The notes: generated from the letters alone by a model not told the origin. Shown: positions 1 through 9,051, counted from the stretch's first letter. The stretch: DNA of 64,000 nucleotides from Drosophila persimilis (GCF_003286085.1 NW_020825546.1:43714-107713), one strand, 5' to 3'. Numbers and translations: made by a program.

Positions 1-13
1 GTTCCGTTTGATT

Positions 14-1141
14 ATACCCGATACTCAAAATGAGTATTGGGGTATATTAGATTTGTGGTAAAAGTGGATGTGTGTAACGTCCAGAAGGAATCGTTTCCGA
101 CCCCATAAAGTATATATATTCTTGATCAGCATCAATAGCCGAGTCGATTGAGCCATGTCTGTCTGTCCGTCTGTCCGTCTGTCCGTCCATCCGTCTGTCC
201 GTCTGTCCGTCTGTCCGTCCCCTTCAGCGCCTAATGCTCAAAGACTATAAGAGCTAGAGCAACGATGTTTTGGATCCAGACTTCTGTGATATGTCACTGC
301 TCCAAAAATATTTCAAAACTTTGCCCCGCCCACTTCCGCCCCCACAAAGGGCGAAAATCTGTGGCATCCACAATTTTGACGATACGAGAAAACTAAAAAC
401 GCAGAATCGTAGAAGATGACTATATCTTCTAGAGTGCAAAATCTGAACCAGATCGTGTAATTATTACAGCCAGAATCACGAAAACAATTTCACTCTTTCT
501 CGCTCTGTCTCACTCTAACACACAGGTTTCATGGTCGGTTTTGCCAATTGCAAAATATGAGTTCAAGGATCTCAGAACCTATAAAAGCCAGAGCAACCAA
601 ATTTGGTATCCACACTCCTGTGATATCGGACCTTGACCGTTTCCTGTCCAAATTTCGCCACACCCCCTTCCGCCCCCCCAAAGGACGAAAATCTGAGGCA
701 ACCACAAATCTCAGAGACTATTAAGGCTAGAGTAACCAAATTTGGTACACACACTCCTTTAAGATGTCACTATAAAACGTATATCTCAGAATTTCGCCCC
801 ACCCCCATCCGCCCCCACAAAGGACGAAAATCTGTTGCATCCACAATATTGCAGATTTGAGAAAACTAAAAACGCAGAATCATAGATAATAACCATATCT
901 ATCAGGTTGCTGAATCTGGATCAGATCAGATCATTTTCATAGCCAAAAGGAGCAAATCAATTTGCACTGGCTACGCAGCGCCCGACGTCACGCTCAGACT
1001 GATTTTCTGTCTCTCTCGCACGCACTCTTTGTCGTGTCGTTAAATATTAGCGGCGTCTGCCGGAGGAGAGCCATACTGACTTAGTATCGGGTATAACCGT
1101 AGAGTTGCGGTGTCCGCAGCAACTCACAACGTTCCCCCTCG
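14..1141 (+). mobile_element. ISY/DINE-1-type Helentron-like element, copy 1
   Basis: About 1.13 kb and non-coding. It opens with a palindromic stretch (ATACCCGATACTC followed by its near inverse), has a core of CTGTCCGT repeats (about 150-220), several stretches of related sequence containing AAATTTGG and TTTCGCCCCACC, and a sub-terminal inverse of the 5' end (AGTATCGGGTATAA near 1085-1097). A hairpin (GTTGCGG..CCGCAGCAAC) and the end CCCCCTCG follow. Comparison with the empty site in the right arm (near 59405) shows insertion at a TT dinucleotide, as described for Helentrons. The 3' part carries a GA/CT-rich run near 1005-1020. ISX/ISY elements of D. miranda have this general design; the exact subfamily is inferred. 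Confidence 0.85.
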
Positions 1142-2298
1142 TTCGGTTTCGGTTTGTCTTTCTGAGAAGTTATTTGGATTTTTTTTCTTTGGGGTTTTCT
1201 TTGGGGTGCTTACACGTGGTCGATTTAGATATATATTTGCTACCGACGCGGAGATAATCACCGGCGGCACAGATTCAAATTTTCAAAAGAGAACGCTCTG
1301 GTGCTTTGCACTGCTTAAATAAGAGCTTACCGATCTTAATGCTCGGCTTCGAAAGCTCCGTTGCGATGCGCTGCACAGCACTTACGGAAGCTTAGCTCAG
1401 CTGTTCCCTACCTAGAGCTTGCCTGCACCCACCCCAACTATGCTATGCCATGCACCGATAATTGGCCCAAGGTTATTGCATGCGATATACCCGATATGCA
1501 ACCGTTACACATTTCCGAACACATCCATTTGCTTCTCTCTGTTCCGAGGCTTGAGGCCAATCTATTTGCCCATTCGTGTGATACATTTTGCTACACCTGT
1601 TACAAACACCTCCATGAGCACACATCAAAGTTCGAGGCAGGATGAGTAAGAGCCCCGATGCGTTTGCATAAGAAAAGCTCTGAGCAAGAGCATTCTTGCA
1701 TTCTTCTTGAACATTCACAAATTTCACACAAAAATGCCACAGGAATTGCACACAGAAATGCCAATCGATCTATTTATACTCAATATATTTACTCGTATTT
1801 ACACAAGGAGCGGTTCAGGAATGTTTGTCAGTACTCGTACTCGTACTCGTATCGAAAGTGTCTAAGCAACAATTTGGCATTATCCACCATAGCCTTAGCC
1901 TGCTTCCGATACGCTCCGATGGCGTGGAGAAAAATCCAATTTTCACAGCTATTTGTTTGCCCGACCCCGACTATTTTATTCAATGTAGCCCCTTTTAGGT
2001 CACTCATTCATAGACACTCGTTGCAGTGATTATCCAACTATTTGATCCCGTCCGAAGAATATTTTCCAAAAGGTCTCCTCCGCGCCGTCGGTGATCTCCT
2101 CACGCGGGCTGAATTTTGTTTTGATGAGTCGGTGTGAATCGAAGGATCATTAGCCCCATTCTTTTCATCCAACTTATCGTTAATTTCCTTCCTGTTTTGC
2201 TACTCAAAAAACAATTCGATTCAGCAGCGATCAAACAAAAAAAAAAAATTAAAAAAAAAAATAAAAAAACAGGTCAGCAGCAACATATCTAATTTGAC
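1142..2298. other. Arm sequence upstream of the small ORF and CYHR1-like gene; no convincing gene
   Basis: Single-copy-like sequence shared with the right arm (about 58244-59404 inverted). Open frames here are short, overlap one another, and have no recognisable domain. A (TACTCG)n simple repeat lies at about 1831-1853 and an A-rich tract at about 2229-2272. The segment probably holds the promoter and 5' untranslated exon(s) of the downstream transcript, because a good 3' splice site is present at 2569-2570, but I cannot locate the transcription start. Confidence 0.6.
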
Positions 2299-2427
2299 AT
2301 GTACTACATGAAACATGGACTTATAGGCACCGTAATCTTGTTTGCGATAGCAGAGCACTTTGGCGGTCAAAGAGGTTACTTTTCAGCCCACCAGTCCACC
2401 GAGACACCACCCCACCAGACCCATTGA
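2299..2427 (+). CDS. Small ORF, 42 codons, conserved in both palindrome arms
   Basis: ATG at 2299 and TGA at 2425 give a 42-residue peptide that begins MYYMKHG and has a short hydrophobic stretch (residues 8-18, GLIGTVILFAI) followed by a polar tail rich in H, T, Q and P. The same frame is intact in the right arm (58115-58243, minus) with one third-position change seen (CTT versus CTA at Leu8), so the peptide is unchanged there. It lies 301 bases upstream of the CYHR1-like start on the same strand and could be the first ORF of a shared transcript or a separate small gene. A short hydrophobic segment near the N-terminus would suit a small membrane or mitochondrial protein, but I do not recognise the family and assign no function. 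Confidence 0.5.
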   Translation: MYYMKHGLIGTVILFAIAEHFGGQRGYFSAHQSTETPPHQTH

Positions 2428-2728
2428 ACGCCTTGGGCCGCATTACAAATATTTTTGAGTACATTTATGTGTAGATCAAAGTGCATTCTATTAAATTAAA
2501 CTATTCATGGGTGCCTACTATGCCGTTTTTCTCTGTGTGTATCCTCTGTTTTTAAATTTGTAATTTTCAGGGAACCGGCGTGGCCTTGGAAAACTCGTAA
2601 CCTTGTGCTCGTACTTTACACCAGAGTATCAGTTCACTCTGCAACAACAGGCAATCAGAATTGTTGAATAAAGCACGCACACATACTGTAAAGCCAGGCC
2701 GAGGCTGCTGGCCGAAATACCCTTCAGA
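2428..2728 (+). promoter_or_regulatory. 5' leader of the CYHR1-like gene with a 3' splice site at 2569-2570
   Basis: A pyrimidine-rich tract ending TAATTTTCAG, directly before GGAACCGG, is a good insect 3' splice acceptor, so the coding exon probably starts at 2571 with 158 bases of 5' UTR before the ATG at 2729. The acceptor is conserved in the right arm (about 57970). The matching donor was not located. Confidence 0.55.
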
Positions 2729-3883
2729 ATGTCGAATGCCAACCCCAGTGTCAACAACAACGAGCTGCCCCCAGCCGCCAAGAGGCAGCGATTGTCAGAT
2801 GTTGCAAGTAAAGATGAAAGTACTTTGAATGAGATTTCGACTACTATGGACAGCAGTGAGGGTGAGGTCGGCGGGTCCTCGGGTGGTGGCGTATCCGATC
2901 TTCGTGAGCGACTGCATAACATACTGGTGTGCGTTGTGTGCCGCGAGGTTCCACAACCACACGACTTCTTTCAGTGCAGCCATGGGCATATCATGTGTGA
3001 GGACTGCAAGACCGCCGTTCTGGCTGTTGCCATCTTCAATAAAACGCGTGCCTGCTGCCCCAGTTGTCGATCGCTCATTAGAAACTACGATCAGGAGCAG
3101 AATCTAGTGGTGCGCCAGACTCTCTGGGAGCTACCCATCAGCTGCCCCAGCTGCAATGACCAGTTCTCAGATAGGAAAGATCTCTCCAGACACTTGGAGT
3201 TCGTTTGTGAGGGGCGTGTGGTTTGCTGCAAGTACCACTGCCTGGGCTGTTCTTGGAAGGGCCCCTACAAGGACAGCGTCTCACATGATTCCGACTGTAG
3301 GTTTCCCCAGAAGCAGGGAAAGGAGATCCTAGATATTCTGCTGCATGTCGAGGACAGGGAGCTTGAGGCCCAAAAGCCCGTGTTGCAGCTCCATCGGGTG
3401 CTGAGTGCTAGCCGGGTGGAATTTTTCACCTTGAGAATGAAGTGGATACACCGCTCAGAGGGTTTACATCCACGGACCCTCGAGTCTGAGGTAAGGTTTT
3501 GGAGAACCAGAACTCGTCTGCAGCATACCTCTGATGATCTCTTATCCCGATTCCCACAGACGATTCGTGCCTTTGAGGAGTATTGGGTGCTGCGTCTACG
3601 TCTGAAAAGAGCTGGGGAAAAAATCACCGTCAGCGGCCAGCTATTGCTTTCGACTACCCCACGAGTGTCCCTCATGGTCGACCATTTGATCCAGATGCCG
3701 CAGAGTGTCTGCAGCGCCAAGCAGCACCACGACATACGCCCGCGTATCTACCGCCATATTTTCGATTCAACCGGCAAGTGCGCAAACCGCCAGGAGCTTC
3801 CCTTGGCGGGACCTCAGGCCCTGTACCGGCTATTTGCCATGACCCGGATCCAGCTCCGTTTGTGGATGTTTTTGCATTATTGA
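2729..3883 (+). CDS. CYHR1-like: RING/TRAF-type zinc-finger protein of the CYHR1 (ZTRAF1) family, left-arm copy
   Basis: An intact single-exon frame of 384 residues, close to the usual length of animal CYHR1 proteins. A low-complexity N-terminus with a basic stretch (KRQRL, 18-22) precedes a RING-like finger at about 68-113 (CVVC, FQCSHGHIMCEDC, CCPSC). TRAF-type Cys/His fingers follow at about 139-190 (CPSC, C160, CCKYH, CLGC, H186, C190), then a C-terminal domain of the SIAH/TRAF sort. Family members are predicted zinc-binding, possibly E3-ligase-related proteins with poorly known roles. Compared with the right-arm copy I count about 11 residue differences and only about 3 synonymous changes, yet neither copy has a stop. 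The gene converges on the peptide pseudogene, whose 3' end lies about 100 bases away. ATG 2729 is the first Met in the frame, and the right arm agrees. Confidence 0.85.
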   Translation: MSNANPSVNNNELPPAAKRQRLSDVASKDESTLNEISTTMDSSEGEVGGSSGGGVSDLRERLHNILVCVVCREVPQPHDFFQCSHGHIMCEDCKTAVLAVAIFNKTRACCPSCRSLIRNYDQEQNLVVRQTLWELPISCPSCNDQFSDRKDLSRHLEFVCEGRVVCCKYHCLGCSWKGPYKDSVSHDSDCRFPQKQGKEILDILLHVEDRELEAQKPVLQLHRVLSASRVEFFTLRMKWIHRSEGLHPRTLESEVRFWRTRTRLQHTSDDLLSRFPQTIRAFEEYWVLRLRLKRAGEKITVSGQLLLSTTPRVSLMVDHLIQMPQSVCSAKQHHDIRPRIYRHIFDSTGKCANRQELPLAGPQALYRLFAMTRIQLRLWMFLHY

Positions 3884-3979
3884 GCTGACGCTAAAAACCT
3901 TTAAATTGTAGTTTAAACCTTTATTGGGCACAACATCTTTTGATTTGATTTTTAAATTCGTTGCTTTAGAGCTGCATTT
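3884..3979. terminator. Shared 3' flank of two convergent genes
   Basis: The 96 bases between the CYHR1-like stop and the peptide-gene stop. CTTTATTGGG at about 3918-3927 is an AATAAA polyadenylation signal when read on the minus strand, serving the peptide gene. No clear plus-strand AATAAA is present before the neighbouring gene begins, so the CYHR1-like transcript may run into it. Confidence 0.5.
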
Positions 3980-4363
3980 TTAGGGTTTGGGCGCCTTCTG
4001 GATCTGCTCGTTCACAGCAAGACCTTCTTCAGCAGCAGCCTTGACCTTATCATGGAAGTCGTGCAGAAGCAATCGAGTAAATTAGTCATACGTTTTTGTC
4101 TGGTCTGTTAAGGTCGGCTAGTGTCGGCTAGACTCACCTTAACGCTATCCTCGTTGAAAAAGTCCTTGACCTTTGCCAGCAGGTCGTTGAGCTGAGCCTC
4201 AACTGGCTTGGTGGGCTCCTCACGAGGCACGCGAGCACACATGCACACCTGAAAGCAGAGTTACAGTAAAATCACAATCAGTCACTGTTCCTTTTCGACC
4301 ACTTCTATCTCCACTTACGGCGAACAGGGCGAACAGGAAGAAGATCAAAGCAATCTTGGCTAT
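3980..4363 (-). pseudogene. Small secreted peptide gene, three exons, start codon and one splice site lost (left arm)
   Basis: Minus-strand exons at 4319-4363, 4138-4248 and 3980-4060 (45, 111 and 81 bases) join in phase 0 into 78 codons plus stop. Exon 1 would encode a signal peptide core (KIALIFFLFALFA). Exons 2-3 encode an acidic and lysine-rich amphipathic-helix peptide (LNDLLAKVKDFFNEDSVK and KAAAEEGLAVNEQ) ending QKAPKP. Donors GTAAGT and GTGAGT and the first acceptor are good. Two faults are visible: the expected initiator reads ATA (4361-4363) with an in-frame TAA four codons upstream, and the exon 3 acceptor reads AC instead of AG. A weaker in-frame AG lies 15 bases inside exon 3. 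The composition recalls small haemolymph or seminal helical peptides, but I do not recognise the family. Confidence 0.72.
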
Positions 4364-4585
4364 TTTTGGTTTTTAGTTTGTTTTACTGGTGCTGCTCTTT
4401 ACTGAAGAACGTTGCCTTGAGTACTCATAGCGACAGCTCGTTTTGCGTCGGAGCCGAGATGAAACCGAGAGCCGGTCTTATCACCGGCGCCACTATCAAG
4501 GTCAAGTGTTTAGAAGCGTACGTCCCGGTCCGCTCAGATAAGAGAGTGGAGTGAAGTAGAGTGCTCAAAGTAGAGTTATAGACTA
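4364..4585 (-). promoter_or_regulatory. Remnant promoter of the secreted-peptide gene
   Basis: Read on the minus strand, TTCAGTA at about 4400-4406 is a typical Drosophila initiator, roughly 40 bases before the expected start codon, with a weak TATA-like CTATGAGTAC about 25-30 bases further up. TTATC/GATAAG elements at about 4478-4483 and 4538-4543 would be candidate GATA-factor sites, common in fat-body genes. The Osvaldo-like LTR abuts the promoter at 4586. The right arm keeps the same arrangement at 54880-55099. Confidence 0.5.
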
Positions 4586-5727
4586 TGTAGCATACTATGT
4601 GGGCATGGAGGACATTTTACTACCCATTTAGAGCTCTGGCAAATGGTCGAGATAAGAATTTATATTAAAAAAAATCGCGTACGAGTAGGGAAAGGATACT
4701 AGGAAACGGGATACAGGGGGTCAAAGGGACAGATCAGCATGGATACGTAAACGAAGAAGATCACCGGTCAGATCTTTGTCGGCTGCGGTATCGCTCATTG
4801 GCGAGAACGCTCACCCTACCATGATCCTTCAGGGCCACCTATTAACAGTCAGGATCCCTTCAAATAAGCCTGCTATTCGATATTGTCTTACATTTATTGA
4901 GTATTACTATACAGCATATACTGGGGAAGGAATATCATAAGGGCGAGGTAGGGTATAATGATCTTAAATCTATAAAACTGATTAGTAGTAGGTATATATA
5001 AATCCATGTATAAAACCGTGATCATGGTTGAAGACCAACGAATAGTTACCGCACATTCATTCTTTTCAGATGGGGGTTAAACCGGTGGTACGGGCACGTT
5101 GCCAATAGAGGTGTCCGGGAATAACCAATCCGTAACTTCTAAACCAGCGTTTCAATACGTAGATACTAGTGGTGCTAATCCCACCCGGAAAGAACAGAAA
5201 TTTTTCAACGGGTCTCTGTAGCTGGGTGGATAATTACCTCAACAGAATTACACCACTGATCGAAAAATTTTACTGAACTGTGGGCGTTCGTTTTCCAAAT
5301 CGTCGAACGGCTGCCCCAGTATTGACGATATATAACTGGCGCGTCCACTCAAATTAAATCATCACTTTGAGCCGCACTTGGCACTTGCACTAGGCTGTGA
5401 CTTTGGCTTGACCTTGGTTTAGAGAACTGGGTCAGCTCTACAAGAATTCTTTTTCCACGGCCGGTCACTCTGACGGTCACGAGGAGAGAAAGAAAGAGGC
5501 TGGGACTACTAAAAACAGCAACCCACGTTTTCCCACACTTTCTATGGACTTCTTCTGTTATACAGGATCCAGACACAGCAATATTTAATAAAATATAGTA
5601 CACTGCAGAAAAATTGCATATCAAAGCGTTGCCGCTTGGTCGCAAAACAGCTGTTGATAAGCTTTATCAAAGCTCACAAGATCTTCAACTCGAATTTTTT
5701 ACGGCCTAGTTTTAGGCTGTAATTTTT
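4586..5727 (-). mobile_element. Osvaldo/Ulysses-like LTR (left-arm copy)
   Basis: Matches the reverse complement of 53828-54879 and of 63019-64000. The end next to the peptide promoter is TACA on the minus strand (4586-4589), the inverse of the TGTA that opens the right-arm LTR, so the LTR ends are TGTA...TACA. The other end loses homology at about 5727, before the expected TGTA, and 26 bases of unrelated sequence (5728-5753) separate it from ISY copy 2. Compared with the right-arm copy this one keeps a ~66-bp segment (about 4800-4875) and a ~31-bp segment (about 5113-5143). No internal retroelement sequence is attached on this side. Confidence 0.8.
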
Positions 5728-5753
5728 GGAGTTAGCCGTGGATAATTAAAATA

Positions 5754-6335
5754 CGAGGGGGAACGTTGTGAGTTTCTGCGGATACCGCAACTCTACAGTT
5801 ATACCCGATACTAAGTCAGTATGGCTCTCCTCCGTCAGACGCCGCTAATATTAAACGACACGACAAAGAGTGCGAGAGAGACAGAAAATCAGTCTGAGCG
5901 TGACGTCGGGCGCTGCGTAGCCACTGCAAATTGATTTCTTGCTTTTGGCTACAAAAATGATCCGATCTGACCAGATTCAGCAATCTGATAGATATGGTCA
6001 TTCTCTATGATTTTGCGTTTTTAGTTTTCTCGAATCTGTAATATTGTGGATGCAACAGATTTTCGTCCTTTGTGTGGGCGGAAGGGGGTGGGGCGAAATT
6101 TTGAGATATACGTTTTATAGTGCGGATACTAAATTTGGTTACTCTAGCCTTAAAAGTCCCTGAGATTTGGGAATATCCCCAGATTTGCATCCTTTGCGGG
6201 GGCGGAAGGGGGTGTGGCGAAGTTTTGAAACAAACTCGTCTCGGTCCGATATATTAGGAGTGTGGATACCAAATTTGTGGATACAGACGGACAGACAGAC
6301 ATGGCTCAATCGACTCGGCTATTGATGCTGAGTCA
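5754..6335 (-). mobile_element. ISY/DINE-1-type element, copy 2, internally deleted
   Basis: Starts with the inverse of the 3' terminus (CGAGGGGGAACG) and hairpin, runs through the GA-rich region and the gene-like core, then jumps at about 6290 from AAATTTG to the GACAGACGGACAGAC repeat. It stops at about 6335 where it meets an unrelated LTR piece. The middle third of the element is missing. Confidence 0.8.
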
Positions 6336-6909
6336 GAGTTGCTGAAAAAGCTCGGAAGCTTCCAACAAGTACTAATTATTTCAAAATTAAAAAAAAAGTA
6401 AATTTGTAGCTACAGATGTTGCTAGTACGGAGAACTAAACTAAGTCCAGGGCCTGGCTTTGCTTTCGATCCGACATATTTCATTCAACTTAAACCTGAGA
6501 GACTACTTCGATTGAGTTTCTTGTGTGTTTGTAATTCTATTTATTGTATGAAAATTTACATTGGGGCCACGTGCGCCATGCCGCGCTTCCATTAGTTCCG
6601 AAGTCTTTCGCGTTGTTGTGATCTTTGCATCGTTGATCCCTTTCGGGAATAGTTTTTCTATAAACATTTAAATTGATTTCGCCATCCCGAGTATTGGATT
6701 TCGTCATCCAAAGAGAGAACTGTAAAATGCCTAAAGTGCAGGATCTGCAGAAAGCCGGGAGTGAGATTGTTTATGAGAAGCCGGGTGTGGGCAAACATTG
6801 GTTTTCCATTTAGGCGAGTGTCAAAGATTGGAATTGCGGCGGGGGCGCTTGAGATTGTACATCTTAGAAATCAATTAGGCGGAGGCCCAAGATTGAAATT
6901 GTTTTCGTG
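6336..6909 (-). mobile_element. Gypsy-like LTR piece, inverted, with divergent distal half
   Basis: The part from about 6625 to 6909 is the inverse of the first ~340 bases of the gypsy LTR at 19098-19620. From about 6336 to 6625 it has unrelated sequence, so it shares U3 but not the downstream part and probably belongs to a related subfamily. Its start is fused to ISY copy 3 through a 14-base stretch common to both. Confidence 0.6.
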
Positions 6910-7356
6910 ATTCTGGCTGTAATAATTATACGATCTGGTTCAGATTTGGCACTCTAGAAGATATAGTCATCTTCTACGATTCTGCGTTTTTAGTTTTCTC
7001 GTATCGTCGAAATTGTGGATGCCACAGATTTTCGCCCTTTGTGGGGGCGGAAGTGGGCGGGGCAAAGTTTTGAAATATTTTTGGAGCAGTGACATATCAC
7101 AGAAGTCTGGATCCAAAACATCGTTGCTCTAGCTCTTATAGTCTTTGAGCATTAGGCGCTGAAGGGGACGGACAGACGGACAGACGGACAGACGGAAGGA
7201 CGGACAGACAGACAGGGCTCAATCGACTCGGCTATTGATGCTGATCAAGCATATATATACTTTATAGGGTCGGAAACGATTCCTTCTGGACGTTACACAC
7301 ATCCACTTTTACCACAAATCTAATATACCCCAATACTCATTTTGAGTATCGGGTAT
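6896..7356 (-). mobile_element. ISY/DINE-1-type element, copy 3, 5' half only
   Basis: Inverse of positions about 14-475 of copy 1, including the CTGTCCGT-type repeat (here GACAGACGGA, about 7170-7215) and the 5' terminal palindrome ending GAGTATCGGGTAT at 7356. The missing 3' half is replaced by the LTR piece at 6336-6909. Confidence 0.85.
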
Positions 7357-7806
7357 AAAAAGTGAGATAAAAAGGAAACAAACCGGAGCTTAGGGTGTGC
7401 AAAAATAAATACAATATACAATACAAATACAAATACAAATACAATGCAAAATACAAATAAATACAAAAGCTAATCAAGACAATTCATAAATACAAAAAAA
7501 CCAAAAAAACCCAAAGTTTTTAAACAAAACCAACCAAACCAAAACACAAAGAAAGTGAAACTATCAGCGAAACCAAAGAAGGAAGACCCCCAGAAGACCC
7601 AGTTGAACAAAGAAATTTAAGAAGGAAGACCCATTCAAAGACCTGTCAGCCAAATCAAGAAGGAAGACCTGTTCGAAGATCTGTCAGCCAAACTAAGAAG
7701 GACGACTCCTACCGGATAGTTCGTGAGCAAAAGTTGTATTAATAAATATATAAGTTCAATTAGGTTATATTAGATTATAAAAACTAACATATAAGAAAAA
7801 TTAAAG
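7357..7806 (+). repeat. Gypsy leader with two kinds of short tandem repeat
   Basis: No gene. An ACAAAT-type repeat occupies about 7405-7475. Two to three imperfect ~50-bp repeats, each containing AAGAAGGAAGACC and GTCAGCCAAA, lie at about 7575-7700. I see no convincing tRNA primer site, consistent with loss of the LTR junction. Confidence 0.55.
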
Positions 7807-9051
7807 GTGGATCAATTAACTTTAGATTTTGAAAAACTAAAAATGATTAACTCTCAAACAAGGACCGATCTCACTGCAGATCTGGTCAAACAATTGATAG
7901 CACTTCAAATTTCACAAGTAAAAGAGCAAATTGTAAATTTAAAACAACAAATAGAAACTAAATCCGATCAGGTATCAAATTATCAGGCAGAAACAATAGA
8001 CGAGACAATAAAAGATGACACCACATTAAAGGTAATAGAATCCCTACCAATTTTCAATGGTGGATTAAACCAATATGTAGGATGGAGGGAAGCTGCAGAA
8101 ACTGCAGTGAAGTTATATAAGAAAGGAAGTAAGCAATATTATATTGCATTAACAATTTTGAGAAACTAAATAACAGGACCAGCACATGACGCACTGACCA
8201 ACCACGGGACAGTTTTAAATTTTGATGCCATACTTTCACGACTTGACTTTGTTTAAAGTGACAAGAGACCAATTTACATAATAGAACAGGAGTTAAGCGT
8301 TCTCCGACAAGGGAACCTTTCAATTATAGATTTCTATAACGAAGTTAACAAGAAAATGACCTTGCTAATAAATAAGACAATAATGACTCACGGAAAGGAC
8401 AGTGAAATCACCAAAGAATCAAATAAAAAAATTAGAGACAATGCCTTACGCATTTTTGTCACTGGCCTAAACGGCGGCATTGCTGAAATCCTATTTTCAT
8501 TGAATCCCCCAGATTTACCGAATGCCTTGGCAAAGGTACAGGAATTGCAATCTAATAACATTCGGGCCCAATTTGCCTACCAATTCAGCGGCCCCAGAAA
8601 TTCAGGGAATAATAATTACAATACCTTAAGATTCAACCAACGACAACCTAGGACTAATAGTTCACCATTCGACCAAAAAAGGGATTTTCAGAGGAATAAC
8701 ATGTCTTGGGGACAACCCTATTTCTTGGGTAATAGACAACAAAATCAGGCCCCAGAACCAATGGATGTAGACGAATCGATACAAATTCGGAACCGACAGA
8801 ACAGCAATCAATTCAGGGGAAATAATAATAATAGAAATTATCGGGAGAATACTAACGGTTATTATAGGAGAAATAATAACAATTATAACCAAGCTCAGCA
8901 TTTTAGGGCAAACGTAAAACCGAATAATCAGTCAAACGACAATCAAGCGCAGAAACGAAAGCCAAACGAAATGTCGGAACAACCGGCTAATAAAGCAATG
9001 AGGATAAATAACATTGAGGAGGATCATTTTTTAGATCAGCCCCCGAAGTAG
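7807..9051 (+). pseudogene. gag: Gypsy-like gag, two in-frame stops
   Basis: A 414-codon frame starting at a GTG (probably a decayed ATG). It is interrupted by TAA at 8167-8169 and TAA at 8254-8256, but is otherwise continuous to the TAG at 9049. The C-terminal third is very rich in Asn, Arg and Gln (about 8590-8990) and contains EPMDVDE. There is no Cys-His knuckle, as usual for 17.6/297-type Gag, which is the structural capsid protein. It overlaps pol in the -1 frame. Confidence 0.75.
9027..9033 (+). promoter_or_regulatory. Probable -1 ribosomal frameshift site between gag and pol
   Basis: T TTT TTA sits in exact gag register (codons CAT TTT TTA). The pol frame, -1 to gag, is open from 9018, so the two frames overlap over about 34 bases containing this heptamer. 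U UUU UUA is a classic slippery sequence. A downstream structure was not assessed. Confidence 0.6.

Larger units (their letters stand above)
1..5727 (+). repeat. Left arm of a large inverted duplication (palindrome)
   Basis: This segment matches the reverse complement of 53828-59419 almost base for base over the CYHR1-like gene, the 42-codon ORF, the secreted-peptide gene, their flanks and the adjoining LTR. The first bases of the window already belong to the arm: positions 1-13 continue directly into 1142 once the ISY insertion is removed, and match the right arm near 59405. The true outer end therefore lies at or beyond the window edge. Private differences are the ISY copy at 14-1141 and a ruined start codon in the peptide gene. 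The arms are separated by about 48 kb of nested retroelements. Confidence 0.93.

Noticed and set aside
254..860. Short open frames on both strands inside ISY copy 1 (and in all other ISY copies)
   Set aside because: They recur as parts of a non-coding repeat with no shared start or domain. DINE-1/ISY elements are non-autonomous.
1361..2029. Overlapping frames of 70-123 codons upstream of the CYHR1-like gene
   Set aside because: No domain, overlap in several frames, and low-complexity coding across the TACTCG simple repeat. The inverse copy has a small in-frame insertion, as expected for non-coding DNA.
3583..3888. 101-codon frame overlapping the CYHR1-like 3' end (also 56654-56959)
   Set aside because: Shadow of the main gene in another frame; the protein with zinc-finger motifs is the 384-residue frame.
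4366..4554. 62-codon frame across the peptide-gene promoter
   Set aside because: Non-ATG-quality shadow over a promoter region; no conserved domain.
5349..5645. 98-codon frame in the Osvaldo-like LTR (also 53894-54223 and 63148-63360)
   Set aside because: LTRs are non-coding. The frame differs in length between copies and has no motif.
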